NCBI RefSeq assembly: GCF_001591585.1
Contig: NZ_BCVE01000019.1
Span: 21,832 to 85,831 of the forward strand
Length of the DNA: 64,000 nt
Reading direction: 5' to 3'
Origin: Niallia circulans NBRC 13626
GTDB lineage: Bacteria; Bacillota; Bacilli; Bacillales; Cytobacillaceae
Position numbers and translations under genes: made by a program. Positions 45,590 through 53,901 of this stretch are shown piece by piece. Each line of letters starts with the position of its first letter. Position 1 is the first letter of the stretch. Under the pieces are notes generated by a model, which had not been told where the DNA came from, did no database searches, and saw only the letters and a list, made by a program, of their open reading frames with translations.

Positions 45590-46843
45590 GTGAAAAAAAC
45601 GAAAGTATTATCGGTATCAATCCTTTCTGCAGCAATGTTATTGTTGGCGGCTTGCGGAAATGAAGAAAAAGCTTCTGAATCTCCAAAGGAGAATGATTCA
45701 AAGGCTAAAACAGAGGAAACAAGTAATAAAGGGAAAACGAATGAAAAAGCAGAAGAATCAGATACTAAATCAGGTGAGGTATTGAATCCAAGTATTGCAG
45801 AAGAAACAGAAGGAAATGTTGAAGTGGTTTATACCAATAAAGAACCTGGATTTTTAAATGATATTAAAGGTTTCAAAGTATCCGTTAACGAGTACCAAAT
45901 TGTTAAAGTAACAGACATGAACGAAGATTCTAAGTTGCGTTTTGATGGCCAGAATAATGGATACGTAATAACGACTAAAGTTACCATTGAAAATGGAACC
46001 GATAAACCAATGTATTATAATAATAATCATAAGATCCAGCTAAGCAATGAGTATGATTATATTCCGGCTGACTGGAAAACTCTTGTACCTGAAGATCAGC
46101 AGATTAATAGAATCAAAAAGAATAAAGAAAAGATTACTTTATATGAAGCTGGCGAGAAGGTAACTGGCTTAATGAGTTTCAGATTATCAGATGCTGAATT
46201 TGAAAAATTAAAAACAGTAAAACCAAAATATATAATTGAAGGCGGTTTAGCTGATAATGACCAAGCTAAAAATAGTAACATGCAGCAGTCGCCGGCTTAT
46301 GATTTTATTTATAGCGAAGAACAAGCAAAACAAACAGCTGAACAACCCCAATTTTATCAAGATCGTTTAACGACTGATAATATGGCTGACAAAAAAATGA
46401 TTTTTGAAAAATCTGGAATTAATGATACCAAAGAGATAGATAAAGTGAAAATTACCCTTGAAGGTGTACAATATACTGAAGTGATTCCAACAGAAGCCAA
46501 TAAAGAACGCTTTAGAAATTTTGGTGATAATGGGATTGTGGCTGTGACTGTCAAATTGAATGTTGATAATCAAACATCAGAACCTGTTGACATATCGAAT
46601 CTAAAAACTACTCTTAATATTGATGACAATCGTGCGAAAGTGTTAAGTCAGGGTATGGTGGAACCTCGTGAACAAAGGGAGATTGCTGCGGGACAAAAAG
46701 GTGAAAAACTGCATGTTTTCCTACTTAGAAAAGATGAATTTGAAATATATAAAAAGTTTGATATGAGATTTGGTCCATTTGTCGGTACAGATGGCAAAGA
46801 CCAATTCAAAGGAAAATCTGCTACCTTTAACTTACCAAGATAA
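45590..46843 (+). CDS. DUF5068 domain lipoprotein
   Basis: The 417-residue protein has a lipoprotein signal (LLLAACG) and a low-complexity Glu/Lys/Ser linker (about residues 30-70). Two related domains follow: FKVSVNEYQIVKV in the first and VKITLEGVQYTEVIP in the second. They fit the DUF5068 repeat, an immunoglobulin-like extracellular fold. The GTG at 45590 is chosen, with AAGGGGTG six bases upstream. Function is unknown; it is anchored to the outer face of the membrane. Confidence 0.85.
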   Translation: MKKTKVLSVSILSAAMLLLAACGNEEKASESPKENDSKAKTEETSNKGKTNEKAEESDTKSGEVLNPSIAEETEGNVEVVYTNKEPGFLNDIKGFKVSVNEYQIVKVTDMNEDSKLRFDGQNNGYVITTKVTIENGTDKPMYYNNNHKIQLSNEYDYIPADWKTLVPEDQQINRIKKNKEKITLYEAGEKVTGLMSFRLSDAEFEKLKTVKPKYIIEGGLADNDQAKNSNMQQSPAYDFIYSEEQAKQTAEQPQFYQDRLTTDNMADKKMIFEKSGINDTKEIDKVKITLEGVQYTEVIPTEANKERFRNFGDNGIVAVTVKLNVDNQTSEPVDISNLKTTLNIDDNRAKVLSQGMVEPREQREIAAGQKGEKLHVFLLRKDEFEIYKKFDMRFGPFVGTDGKDQFKGKSATFNLPR

Positions 46844-46856
46844 ATAAAAAAACCAG

Positions 46857-46893
46857 AAACCAGTGTCAGTCTAGAATAGGCACTGGTTTTTTT
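46857..46893 (+). terminator. Terminator after the DUF5068 gene
   Basis: AAACCAGTG (46857-46865) pairs with CACTGGTTT (46881-46889), followed by TTTT. Confidence 0.85.
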
Positions 46894-47651
46894 CGGACTT
46901 ATTATGAGTTCACAAATGTACAATCCTTATCACTTATGATGGGGATTTTAGCTTGTTATTTTGGCTTAGCAAATGATTTTTTGCGAATTCAAATCTAATT
47001 GTTCCATTTTAGTGGTTTACATAACTATTCTAATTATACTTGGTATAATATGCAATAATATTTAAAAACTGGTTAATGACTCTTTCTCTTATTACGGTAC
47101 TGTAAGTGAATAAAAGGAACCATTTTAATTAAAGTTTGAGCAAAATAGTTTCTTATTTTAAATTTATCCATTATCTTGTAAAAAAGTTTAAATATAAAAT
47201 ATTTATGTCATTAATTCCGTTTCCAACAGTTCTATCTCATCCTCTTCAAATTTTTCCGAAATCTAATCATTTATTCTATCTTCTGCTTGCTGAATTTCTG
47301 TATTTTTATGTTAAATTTTATTAACTATTCTATATATCTGCAGTCTTCTTTATCTAATCAAACTAATGGATATTTCTTCATAATTGGCGTTTGAAATCTA
47401 TATTTATTTATTTTATTTGACTCTAAATGTGTGGTACTTCTTTTCTTGTGAAAGAAATTAATGATTTTACTGTTTAGCTATCCTAACATATATTTAAAAT
47501 CATCTAACTCATAATCAGTACTAAGAATGCAGTACCATTATAAAAATGCCCATGTATCTAAAGAAATGTATATTCTGATGCTGTGTCAGGAGTTAATATC
47601 TTGATATCTCTAAATCAAAGTTATGAGCAGTCCAATGTTCTACCATTTTTT
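46894..47651. other. AT-rich gene-free stretch
   Basis: No ORF with a binding site and no clear RNA. A loose copy of the Tn7-like end motif (TTCTTATTTTAAATTTATCC) lies near 47150. It probably is the decayed body of a mobile element. Confidence 0.5.
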
Positions 47652-47708
47652 CTAATTAGCTTCTTTAATCCACTTCTCAATTTCAGATGCTCTTTTTCTT
47701 TTAGACAT
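47652..47708 (-). pseudogene. Remnant of a tnsA transposase-subunit gene (Tn7-like)
   Basis: An 18-codon ORF behind GAAGGGGTG begins MSKRKRASEIEKWIKE, the characteristic start of TnsA endonucleases (KRKR then IEKWIKEG), and then stops. It reads away from the motif array at 47757-47870, as tnsA does next to a Tn7 end. The remainder of the gene is lost. Confidence 0.55.
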
Positions 47709-47756
47709 AAAAACACCCCTTCTAAAGGGATAAAGTTCGTGACTTTCTTCAAAACA

Positions 47757-47870
47757 TCGCAACTTTATTTCAAAGCCACACTCACTGTTGCTTTGAAATA
47801 AAGTTTGATCAAAATGGATTCCTTTTTGGCATATTTAATTTTCGGTTTTATAAAAAAGTTTGATTATTTC
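47757..47870. repeat. Tn7-like end motif array 4
   Basis: TCGCAACTTTATTTCAAAGC is forward (47757-47776). GCTTTGAAATAAAGTTTGATC (47790-47810) and GGTTTTATAAAAAAGTTTG (47844-47862) are inverted. The array lies directly before the tnsA start remnant, as expected for TnsB-binding sites at an element end. Confidence 0.55.
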
Positions 47871-48072
47871 TTATTGAACTAATGCCCCCTCAATAAGGTT
47901 TACGAACGATTGTAGGAATTTAAACCCTTCCAGTCTTCAAAAGTTTTCTAAAATTCTCGGATAAGGCATTATCTTTGCTAAGTAGCAGAATTACTGAAGA
48001 GTCACAAAATACCAATTCCACAACTGCCTTTGGATGTTGTATTTTAGGATTTTCAACCCAAAAATTCGGTCT

Positions 48073-48192
48073 GGTGCGTCGTTAATGGATACCGCAACTC
48101 TTTTTAGAATCTCTAGTTATACAATAGTGCATGATTGGCGGAAAAAGATGGAGGCTTGCGGTTTAGATGCACTTGAACCAAATCAAAGGGGC
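48073..48192 (+). mobile_element. IS3-family transposase OrfA remnant
   Basis: The frame contains LMDTATLFRISSYTIVHDW followed by GLDALEPNQRG, the second helix-turn-helix of IS150/IS3-type OrfA proteins. Both ends of the gene are missing. Confidence 0.65.
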
Positions 48193-48293
48193 ATATACAA
48201 GTCAATGAAGGTGTATTCTCACCAAATGCACAATTAGTCTTATGTCGCATATTATAAGTTATAAAAAGCTACTTTAACTTTTATAGCTATGAA

Positions 48294-48977
48294 TTGAGTT
48301 GGTTTAACTTGACAGGCTGCATCATTGAAAAACTAAAACGAATTCAAAGTAATGAAAAACAAATAAAAGTTGATGAATGTTTTGCTGTAACACCAGTTTT
48401 TTTAATTAATCAAGAAGGAGAACATTTTATTGCATCTGGCATATCGAATGGAGAACTATTCCATACATGCTATTTTAAGGTCATTTCGGTTAATGAACTG
48501 CGAAAATGTGTTGTCCTAGAATTACTTGTTCCTTGTTGTATGAAAACATTATGTGCCAATAAAGCTTTGTATCGTTCAGATTCACGTATTTTGATTGATA
48601 TTTCTTTTTTTTGTGGTATTGGTGAAGTTGAAATTCCTGTATATGATTATCTGATTTTAAAACCAAGTATAAAGGATAAATTTGAAATTTGTTTTTTAAC
48701 AAATGAAAATAAAACAGGTATTTTATGGAACAACGAAACTAACTTTGCTAATACTGCTACAGTCACTCTTCATCATAAGGATACCAAGAATTGTTCGATT
48801 AAAATTATTCTTCAGACTAAAGAAAATTTATATTCATTAGGTGTGAATAAAGGAGAAAGTTGCTCTATTACGGTTAAAGATCTCGAGTGTCTTAAGATCG
48901 AATCATCAAAAAGAAAATTGAAAGGACAAATAGAAGTTCAGCTGAATCACATTATTAAAACTATTAAATATTTTTAA
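48294..48977 (+). CDS. ExsL-like spore anchor: CotZ-like domain fused to a DUF3992 domain
   Basis: The 227-residue protein has twelve cysteines. Residues 1-115 resemble the spore-coat/exosporium proteins CotY/CotZ/ExsY (TPVFLINQEGEHFIASGISN, then LYRSDSRILIDISFFCGI). Residues 135-225 resemble DUF3992 (VNKGESCSITVKDLECLKI, LKGQIEVQLNH). This fusion fits ExsL, which anchors L-type endospore appendages to the exosporium in the Bacillus cereus group. The start is the TTG at 48294; no strong binding site is seen, and the frame is open nine codons further upstream next to the IS3 remnant. The pilin gene follows. Confidence 0.7.
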   Translation: MSWFNLTGCIIEKLKRIQSNEKQIKVDECFAVTPVFLINQEGEHFIASGISNGELFHTCYFKVISVNELRKCVVLELLVPCCMKTLCANKALYRSDSRILIDISFFCGIGEVEIPVYDYLILKPSIKDKFEICFLTNENKTGILWNNETNFANTATVTLHHKDTKNCSIKIILQTKENLYSLGVNKGESCSITVKDLECLKIESSKRKLKGQIEVQLNHIIKTIKYF

Positions 48978-49054
48978 GTTAGGTTGATTATCCAATCGAA
49001 ATTGTTTTTTATAACATATTCTTATAAAGATAATACAAATTGAGGAGGATAATT

Positions 49055-49402
49055 ATGGCTATTTTGGGCGGTTGTAGTAACGAGCAAACTGGCTTTGTAA
49101 ACGATGCTGTATGTTTCACGATTGATTTAGGAGATACTGGAGCTGTAGCTACTCCAGTTTGGGAAGATGGAACTTCTTTTGTTATAAATGGAACAATAAT
49201 GGTAGAAAACAATGGGATTGTAGGAGTTGGCCCCACAGCTTCTCTTACAGTTAATGGAACAGCAGTTGCGGGATTTACAGTAGCGCCAGGAGAAAGTAGA
49301 TCAGTCACTTTGAATGATATCAATTCAATAGGTATTGTTGGGGCAGGAGGAACTGGAACTGCAAATGTAACCGTTTCTTTTTCATTAAATTATCAATATT
49401 AA
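49055..49402 (+). CDS. Ena3A-like endospore appendage subunit, DUF3992 family
   Basis: The 115-residue protein has a short N-terminal arm with Cys7, then Cys20 in VNDAVCF, and the DUF3992 beta-sandwich pattern INGTIMVENNG, VAPGESRSVTLNDINSIGI, TANVTVSFSLNYQY. DUF3992 proteins form the disulfide-linked fibres (Enas) on Bacillus spores; a single gene in this setting fits the ladder-type Ena3A. AGGAGG lies ahead of the ATG at 49055. The flanking genes encode an anchor and a collagen-like tip protein. Fibre formation here is inference. Confidence 0.75.
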   Translation: MAILGGCSNEQTGFVNDAVCFTIDLGDTGAVATPVWEDGTSFVINGTIMVENNGIVGVGPTASLTVNGTAVAGFTVAPGESRSVTLNDINSIGIVGAGGTGTANVTVSFSLNYQY

Positions 49403-49452
49403 TCAGTTTGTATCTTTGATTCCACAAATTTTTGCTGAAAGTAGTGACAGGA

Positions 49453-49989
49453 ATGTGCGCTCAACTTAACTCATGTGGAGGTAGTAGAGGACCAACTGGA
49501 CCAACAGGGCCAACAGGGCCAACTGGGGCAACTGGACCAACAGGAATAACCGGACCAACTGGACCAACCGGGCCAACTGGACCAACCGGGGCAAATCCGC
49601 AGCTGTTTTACAATGAGGTAGCAGGCCCAGTTTCAGTTGCTGTTAATGGTACTGAAACGTCAATTGGGACTTTAAGTGTGCCAACAGTCACTGGCCAATT
49701 AATAAAATTAGATTTTGCCATTTCTGTGGATGTGACAACGACAGCTAACTCGAACTTTACTTTCCAAACTAGAGTTTATAGAAACGGAGTATTTGTAAAT
49801 ACACGCACCGTGCAAAGAAATGTTAATGCTGCAATTACGTCAAGATTTCCAATTGCTACAACGTATGTAGAGACTGCAACAGTCACTGGTACGACTTCCT
49901 ATGAGGTTAGGATAATCTTTACCACAGCAAGTAATGTGAGTAGCAGCAGCGCACTAAATTTGGAGATAAACGCAATTAGATTCTCTTAA
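49453..49989 (+). CDS. L-BclA-like collagen-like spore protein
   Basis: The 178-residue protein starts [10 protein letters not shown] with two cysteines. It has twelve G-X-Y triplets (residues 13-48, mostly GPT) and then a beta-rich C-terminal domain of about 130 residues, with [20 protein letters not shown], like the C1q/TNF-type heads of BclA proteins. The ATG at 49453 has AAAGTAGTGA at a normal distance. It follows the DUF3992 gene, matching the tip fibrilla gene of L-Ena clusters. The GPT threonines are likely glycosylation sites. Confidence 0.75.
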   Translation: MCAQLNSCGGSRGPTGPTGPTGPTGATGPTGITGPTGPTGPTGPTGANPQLFYNEVAGPVSVAVNGTETSIGTLSVPTVTGQLIKLDFAISVDVTTTANSNFTFQTRVYRNGVFVNTRTVQRNVNAAITSRFPIATTYVETATVTGTTSYEVRIIFTTASNVSSSSALNLEINAIRFS

Positions 49990-50044
49990 ATACACATTCA
50001 GTTCACTGCTATGTATTTGCTCATAAATCCACGCGTATCAAAAT

Positions 50045-50375
50045 AGAAGGGCTGTCTGAAAAGTCCCTAAAATAAAGCAAGAGGAGAAAAAGGTTCGTTT
50101 TTCTCCTCTTGCTTTTCTATTCTGTTGATTTCTATCTGAAAGTAGCTGGCGGATGCCTGCTACTTTCAATAGGTTGTGGGCCAATGCCACAATCCCAAAC
50201 TCGACATGAACCTTAATGAGCCCCCTCAATGAAAACCTGCGGAACGACCGATAGCCTTTAATGGTGACCAAACGCACTCTCTACTTCGATTTTCCGACGA
50301 GCGTAGATTGCGGCCTTCTCTTCACATTTAAGGGCTGTTTTCGCTTTGGTTTTCATTTCTTCAAAAATTGTAATT
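50045..50375 (-). mobile_element. IS1182-family transposase remnant
   Basis: The minus strand encodes the IS1182 C terminus: KTKAKTALKCEEKAAIYARR, KIEVESAFG, then IKGYRSFRRFSLRGLIKVHV and IVALAHNLLKVAG. A one-base insertion near 50270 breaks the frame. GGGCTGTCTGAAAAGTCCC (50049-50067) looks like the terminal inverted repeat. The 5' part of the element is lost. Confidence 0.8.
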
Positions 50376-50427
50376 GCCTTTTAGTGATTTTCCTCTCTTT
50401 CTCATTTCCTTCCTTAAAAGTTACCTT

Positions 50428-51534
50428 TTATTGATTTCCATGCTGTTCACCCCCGGAGCTAGCTTGCTGCTGAAGGATATCTTCAAAATATTTTTTGTTG
50501 GCTAGCATTCTTGAATCATGGGGACGGTATTGTAATGCCGATTCATTATGCTGATAGGCAAGCTGATGCTGGCCGAGTTTATCGTAGCAGACTGCTAATT
50601 GCAGGTGGGGAAGCCAGGTCGCGCAGGCGCGGTTTTGAAAAGCCAGGTTTTCTGCTCCTTTGTTTTCTATTGCTTTTTCATACCAATAGACCGCACTTTG
50701 AAAATCGTTTTTTTCTAAAAAATAGTATCCCAACCTGCAGCAGGTTTCTGCTCTAGGCGGTCCATAGACGAGCGTGTGGAGCACCCAGCTTAATTCTTTT
50801 TCCTTCAGCCCCAATGAATGATAGCAGTCTGCTAATTTATTGCACGCTCTGATATTATCCTCGACCCATCCCTGTTTCATTTGTAAAAACCGTAAATAAT
50901 ACTCAATTGCTTGCTCCATTTTTCCGTGATCACACAACTCGTTCGCATAGTAAAATAAATCTCTTGGAGAAAAATCCTTTCCTGACGAGGCCATTTTTTC
51001 ATAAATTCGGAGGTTGCGATCTGCGTCATGGCTAAGTGGAAGGTGAGAAACTGCAACTTCACTGTGGTGAAGGTTTCCGTACACTTCCAAATATTCATGG
51101 ACGGCGCCAATCCACTTAAAGCTTTTTTCGCGTTTTACCAGCCGGTACCTTCTTAAGCTGGATGTGACGTTATTTTCTTCATCAAAAGCTAAATGGTATT
51201 TCATTGAGACCGCGTCAATACGCGGATCTAGCGTTCCTTTTAAATCCAATAAAATCTCTTGATCATTCTCAGTAAACACGTCGTCGGCATCAAGCCATAA
51301 AATATAGTCGGTCGTTGCCTGCTGAAACGAAAAATTTCGGGCAGCCGCAAAATCATCAGTCCATTCAAAATCAAAAATCCGGTCTGTATAACGGGCAGCG
51401 ATGTCCTTCGTCTTGTCAACTGAACCGGTATCCACAATGTTTATTTCATCAGCTATCCCTTGCACAGAATCTAAGCACCGTCCAATAACAGCTTCTTCAT
51501 TTTTTACAATCATGCATAAACTGATTGAAATCAC
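50428..51534 (-). CDS. Family 2 glycosyltransferase with TPR repeats
   Basis: The 368-residue protein has a GT-A fold: SLCMIVKNEEAVIGRCLDSV, VDTGSVDKT, and the metal-binding WLDADDVF. TPR-like helical repeats follow (about 190-345). It starts with GTG at 51534 behind GGAGGTGG. Enzymes of this SunS/BclA-type group transfer sugars to peptides or to collagen-like spore proteins. Its closeness to the collagen-like gene, separated only by an IS remnant, suggests that protein as the acceptor. Confidence 0.88.
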   Translation of the reverse strand: MISISLCMIVKNEEAVIGRCLDSVQGIADEINIVDTGSVDKTKDIAARYTDRIFDFEWTDDFAAARNFSFQQATTDYILWLDADDVFTENDQEILLDLKGTLDPRIDAVSMKYHLAFDEENNVTSSLRRYRLVKREKSFKWIGAVHEYLEVYGNLHHSEVAVSHLPLSHDADRNLRIYEKMASSGKDFSPRDLFYYANELCDHGKMEQAIEYYLRFLQMKQGWVEDNIRACNKLADCYHSLGLKEKELSWVLHTLVYGPPRAETCCRLGYYFLEKNDFQSAVYWYEKAIENKGAENLAFQNRACATWLPHLQLAVCYDKLGQHQLAYQHNESALQYRPHDSRMLANKKYFEDILQQQASSGGEQHGNQ

Positions 51535-51747
51535 ATCGCCACCTCCGTTTTATTTTGTTTTTTCTTTATGGCATAGACAAACATGTAATCAATATGGGCA
51601 TGTTTTGACAAGTGATCAAAAGACAAACCAAATTGCCCGGCAAGGAATTGAAGTTCTTGTAAAAAGAGCTGTATGTTTGATTAGTATCGGAGGAATGGGA
51701 GGTGATGGATTTTATGTCATAAAGATATTCAGGAAATAGAGTATTTA

Positions 51748-51944
51748 TGTTGCGAAGTTGCAACTTTATTTTAAATCTAAAACTGCACCTTTTGATTACA
51801 ATAAAAAAGCGTTAATCTTTTTTCGATAAACGCTACCCTAGAGTTAAAGAAAAAAATCCTGTAAAAACAGGATTTTAAACAAACTTTATTATAAATTATC
51901 ATTCTTTATTTTAAATAACCGAACTTTGTTTTAAATGATAAATC
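51748..51944 (+). repeat. Tn7-like end motif array 5
   Basis: TGTTGCGAAG leads into TTGCAACTTTATTTTAAATC (51758-51777). Further copies follow: ACAAACTTTATTATAAATTATC (51879-51900), TTCTTTATTTTAAATAACC (51902-51920) and GAACTTTGTTTTAAATG (51921-51937). All four have the same orientation. Confidence 0.55.
51853..51876 (-). terminator. Terminator of the hydrolase/GbsR operon
   Basis: AAAATCCTG and CAGGATTTT form a 9-base stem, followed on the minus strand by further T. Confidence 0.65.
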
Positions 51945-51993
51945 TTTTTTATAGACTGGACCACCTGATGTTCCTGCTCAATTATATCTACTA

Positions 51994-52473
51994 CTAATTT
52001 TTATCTTTGATTTCTTTCCTCCATTCTAACAACACTTTTTCATGACTAGAGATCATACTATCAACCCAAAGGAGCATTTCAGAAAATTTCTTATTTGCAT
52101 CAGAGTGTTCTTCTAATGCTTTTAAACCTAGTTCTACAATTTTTTTCAAGTTTTTAAAACCATCAATCCTCGTTTTTATGGCATTATCCCATATGGACTC
52201 ACTAACGGAATAATAATCTGTTCTATCTCCAACAGCTGATACTTTCTCTAACAATCCCATAGAAACTAGGAGTCTCACGTTTGTCGATACACTCCCTCTG
52301 CTTACCTTTAAAAGATTGGACATTTGTTCAGCTGATATAGGTTGATTAGAAACTAATAATAATCCTAAAATTCTTCCACCAATTCGTGGAATCCCATAGT
52401 CCTCATAATAAATACCTAACTTTTCTACAAATACCTGTTTTTCTTCATCATACTCCAACTTATTAACGTCCAT
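51994..52473 (-). CDS. GbsR/MarR family transcriptional regulator
   Basis: The 159-residue protein has the GbsR pattern: GIPRIGGRILGLLLVSNQPISAEQM, then LLKVSRGSVSTNVRLLVSMGLL and a wing with DRTDYY. GbsR-type regulators control choline/betaine or other stress genes. It lies about 30 bases after the hydrolase gene on the same strand, so it is probably co-transcribed with it. The inducer is unknown. Confidence 0.9.
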   Translation of the reverse strand: MDVNKLEYDEEKQVFVEKLGIYYEDYGIPRIGGRILGLLLVSNQPISAEQMSNLLKVSRGSVSTNVRLLVSMGLLEKVSAVGDRTDYYSVSESIWDNAIKTRIDGFKNLKKIVELGLKALEEHSDANKKFSEMLLWVDSMISSHEKVLLEWRKEIKDKN

Positions 52474-52503
52474 GACTGAATATACCTCTCTTTTTACAGT
52501 TAT

Positions 52504-53307
52504 CTATTGATCATTCAAAAAGTCCCAAAAAACAGTATTAAATTGTGAAGGATTATCCTGATTAGCACAATGACTTGCATTGGATATTTCAAACAACCTA
52601 CAATTTGATTCACTAGATGCCCATGAAGAAGCAATTCTTTTAATATTTCCTGTTTGGTCATGTTCTCCATAAACAAGCAAGATAGGTTTGTTTATTTTAT
52701 ATTCTTCTTCATAATGTAAACATGCTGCAGTTGCTAAAAATATTTTCATAAAATCCTTTTTTCCTACCAGATCAAATACCTGCTTCAAATAGAATTGTAC
52801 ATGCGGTTTTATCGCACTTGCTTTCACACTTGCGTTAACCAAGTAGCTCCATGGATACATCCGAATAATAAGTGGGGTTAAGTTCAAATAAAACCTCTCT
52901 AAACCTGTCAACTTCATTGTATTACAAGTACAATCAATCAATACTAGCTTCTCTACTCTATATGGATAATAGAATGCCATCTCTTGTGCTGTATTGCCAC
53001 CCATTGATTGACCAACAAATGTCGCCTTTTTTATACCTTCTTTATTCATTATCTCTACTAAATCATCCATCAATAACTTTATACTAAATTTATCACCCAT
53101 GGGCCTAGATAAACCATGACCTCTTGCATCCCAAAGCAAGAGATTGAACTCATTACTTACAATTGGTACTTGCTCATTGAACATCTCGTGATCAGCACCA
53201 GCACCATGTAAGAATATTAACCATGAACTCTTTCCTTTATTTGAAACCCAATAGTGGATGTTACATCCATCTTTACTCAAAACTTTCTCAAATAATTCAT
53301 TATTCAT
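52504..53307 (-). CDS. Alpha/beta hydrolase
   Basis: The 267-residue protein has the hydrolase elements FLHGAGADHEMF (oxyanion hole), the nucleophile elbow VGQSMGGN with Ser near residue 100, GEHDQTG for the acid, and the final NASHCANQDNP with the catalytic His. It is the first gene of an operon with the GbsR regulator. The substrate is unknown. Confidence 0.9.
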   Translation of the reverse strand: MNNELFEKVLSKDGCNIHYWVSNKGKSSWLIFLHGAGADHEMFNEQVPIVSNEFNLLLWDARGHGLSRPMGDKFSIKLLMDDLVEIMNKEGIKKATFVGQSMGGNTAQEMAFYYPYRVEKLVLIDCTCNTMKLTGLERFYLNLTPLIIRMYPWSYLVNASVKASAIKPHVQFYLKQVFDLVGKKDFMKIFLATAACLHYEEEYKINKPILLVYGEHDQTGNIKRIASSWASSESNCRLFEISNASHCANQDNPSQFNTVFWDFLNDQ

Positions 53308-53477
53308 AGAAATACCTCACTTTATGAATACTTTAATATCTAATCTTATTTTATCTGTTTTACTTATTTTAATAAATACTAAAATAAGTAAAACCTAACA
53401 CTGCATGGTTTCTATCTGTTAATTGGCAAATAGTTTATAGCTCCATTGTTTTTTGAACACCTCTTTGGATTGAATAA

Positions 53478-53588
53478 TTACTGATAATATATCAAACGGC
53501 CATATCCAATAGGACGATCATCTGCTAATCCTACAAACATACCAGCATCATGTAATACACCTTCTATTTGATTATTATTCTCTTCCAA
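53478..53588 (-). pseudogene. GNAT acetyltransferase N-terminal fragment
   Basis: A 36-codon minus-strand frame behind GGGGAG contains EGVLHDAGMFVGLADDRPIG and ends GRLIYYQ. This looks like the first strands of a GNAT enzyme cut off after beta strand 3. The gap 53308-53761 otherwise shows no gene. Confidence 0.4.
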
Positions 53589-53760
53589 TTCTCCCCTTTA
53601 ATTATATTCCACTACAAAAAGTCAGTCCCAACCCTTATTGGACAAAGGATTGGAGGAATATGGAATAGAACGAAGCGATTGAATTTGCACCTAAAAACAG
53701 AATGAAAATTTGCCGAATCCCCATTGGATTTCAATCTGGTTTTCACCCGCTTTTTCGCAT

Positions 53761-53806
53761 AAAAAAAACCGAAGGTCTGCCGGGAAAAGTACCGGAGAAC
53801 CTTCGG
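53761..53806 (-). terminator. Terminator of glmS
   Basis: CCGAAGGT (53769-53776) and ACCTTCGG (53799-53806) with inner CCGG pairs, followed on the minus strand by eight T. Confidence 0.9.
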
Positions 53807-53901
53807 AATTGGAACGTTATTTTTATCTAAGAACCCTTAATTTTATCTAAGGAAGGGAACTTTTATTTGAAGACAACTCACATAAAGAATTACAAAATAA
53901 A

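Noticed and set aside
49490..49590. Regular short DNA repeats that might suggest a CRISPR array
   Set aside because: The 9-base periodicity is caused by G-P-T codon triplets of the collagen-like gene; there are no spacers and no cas genes.
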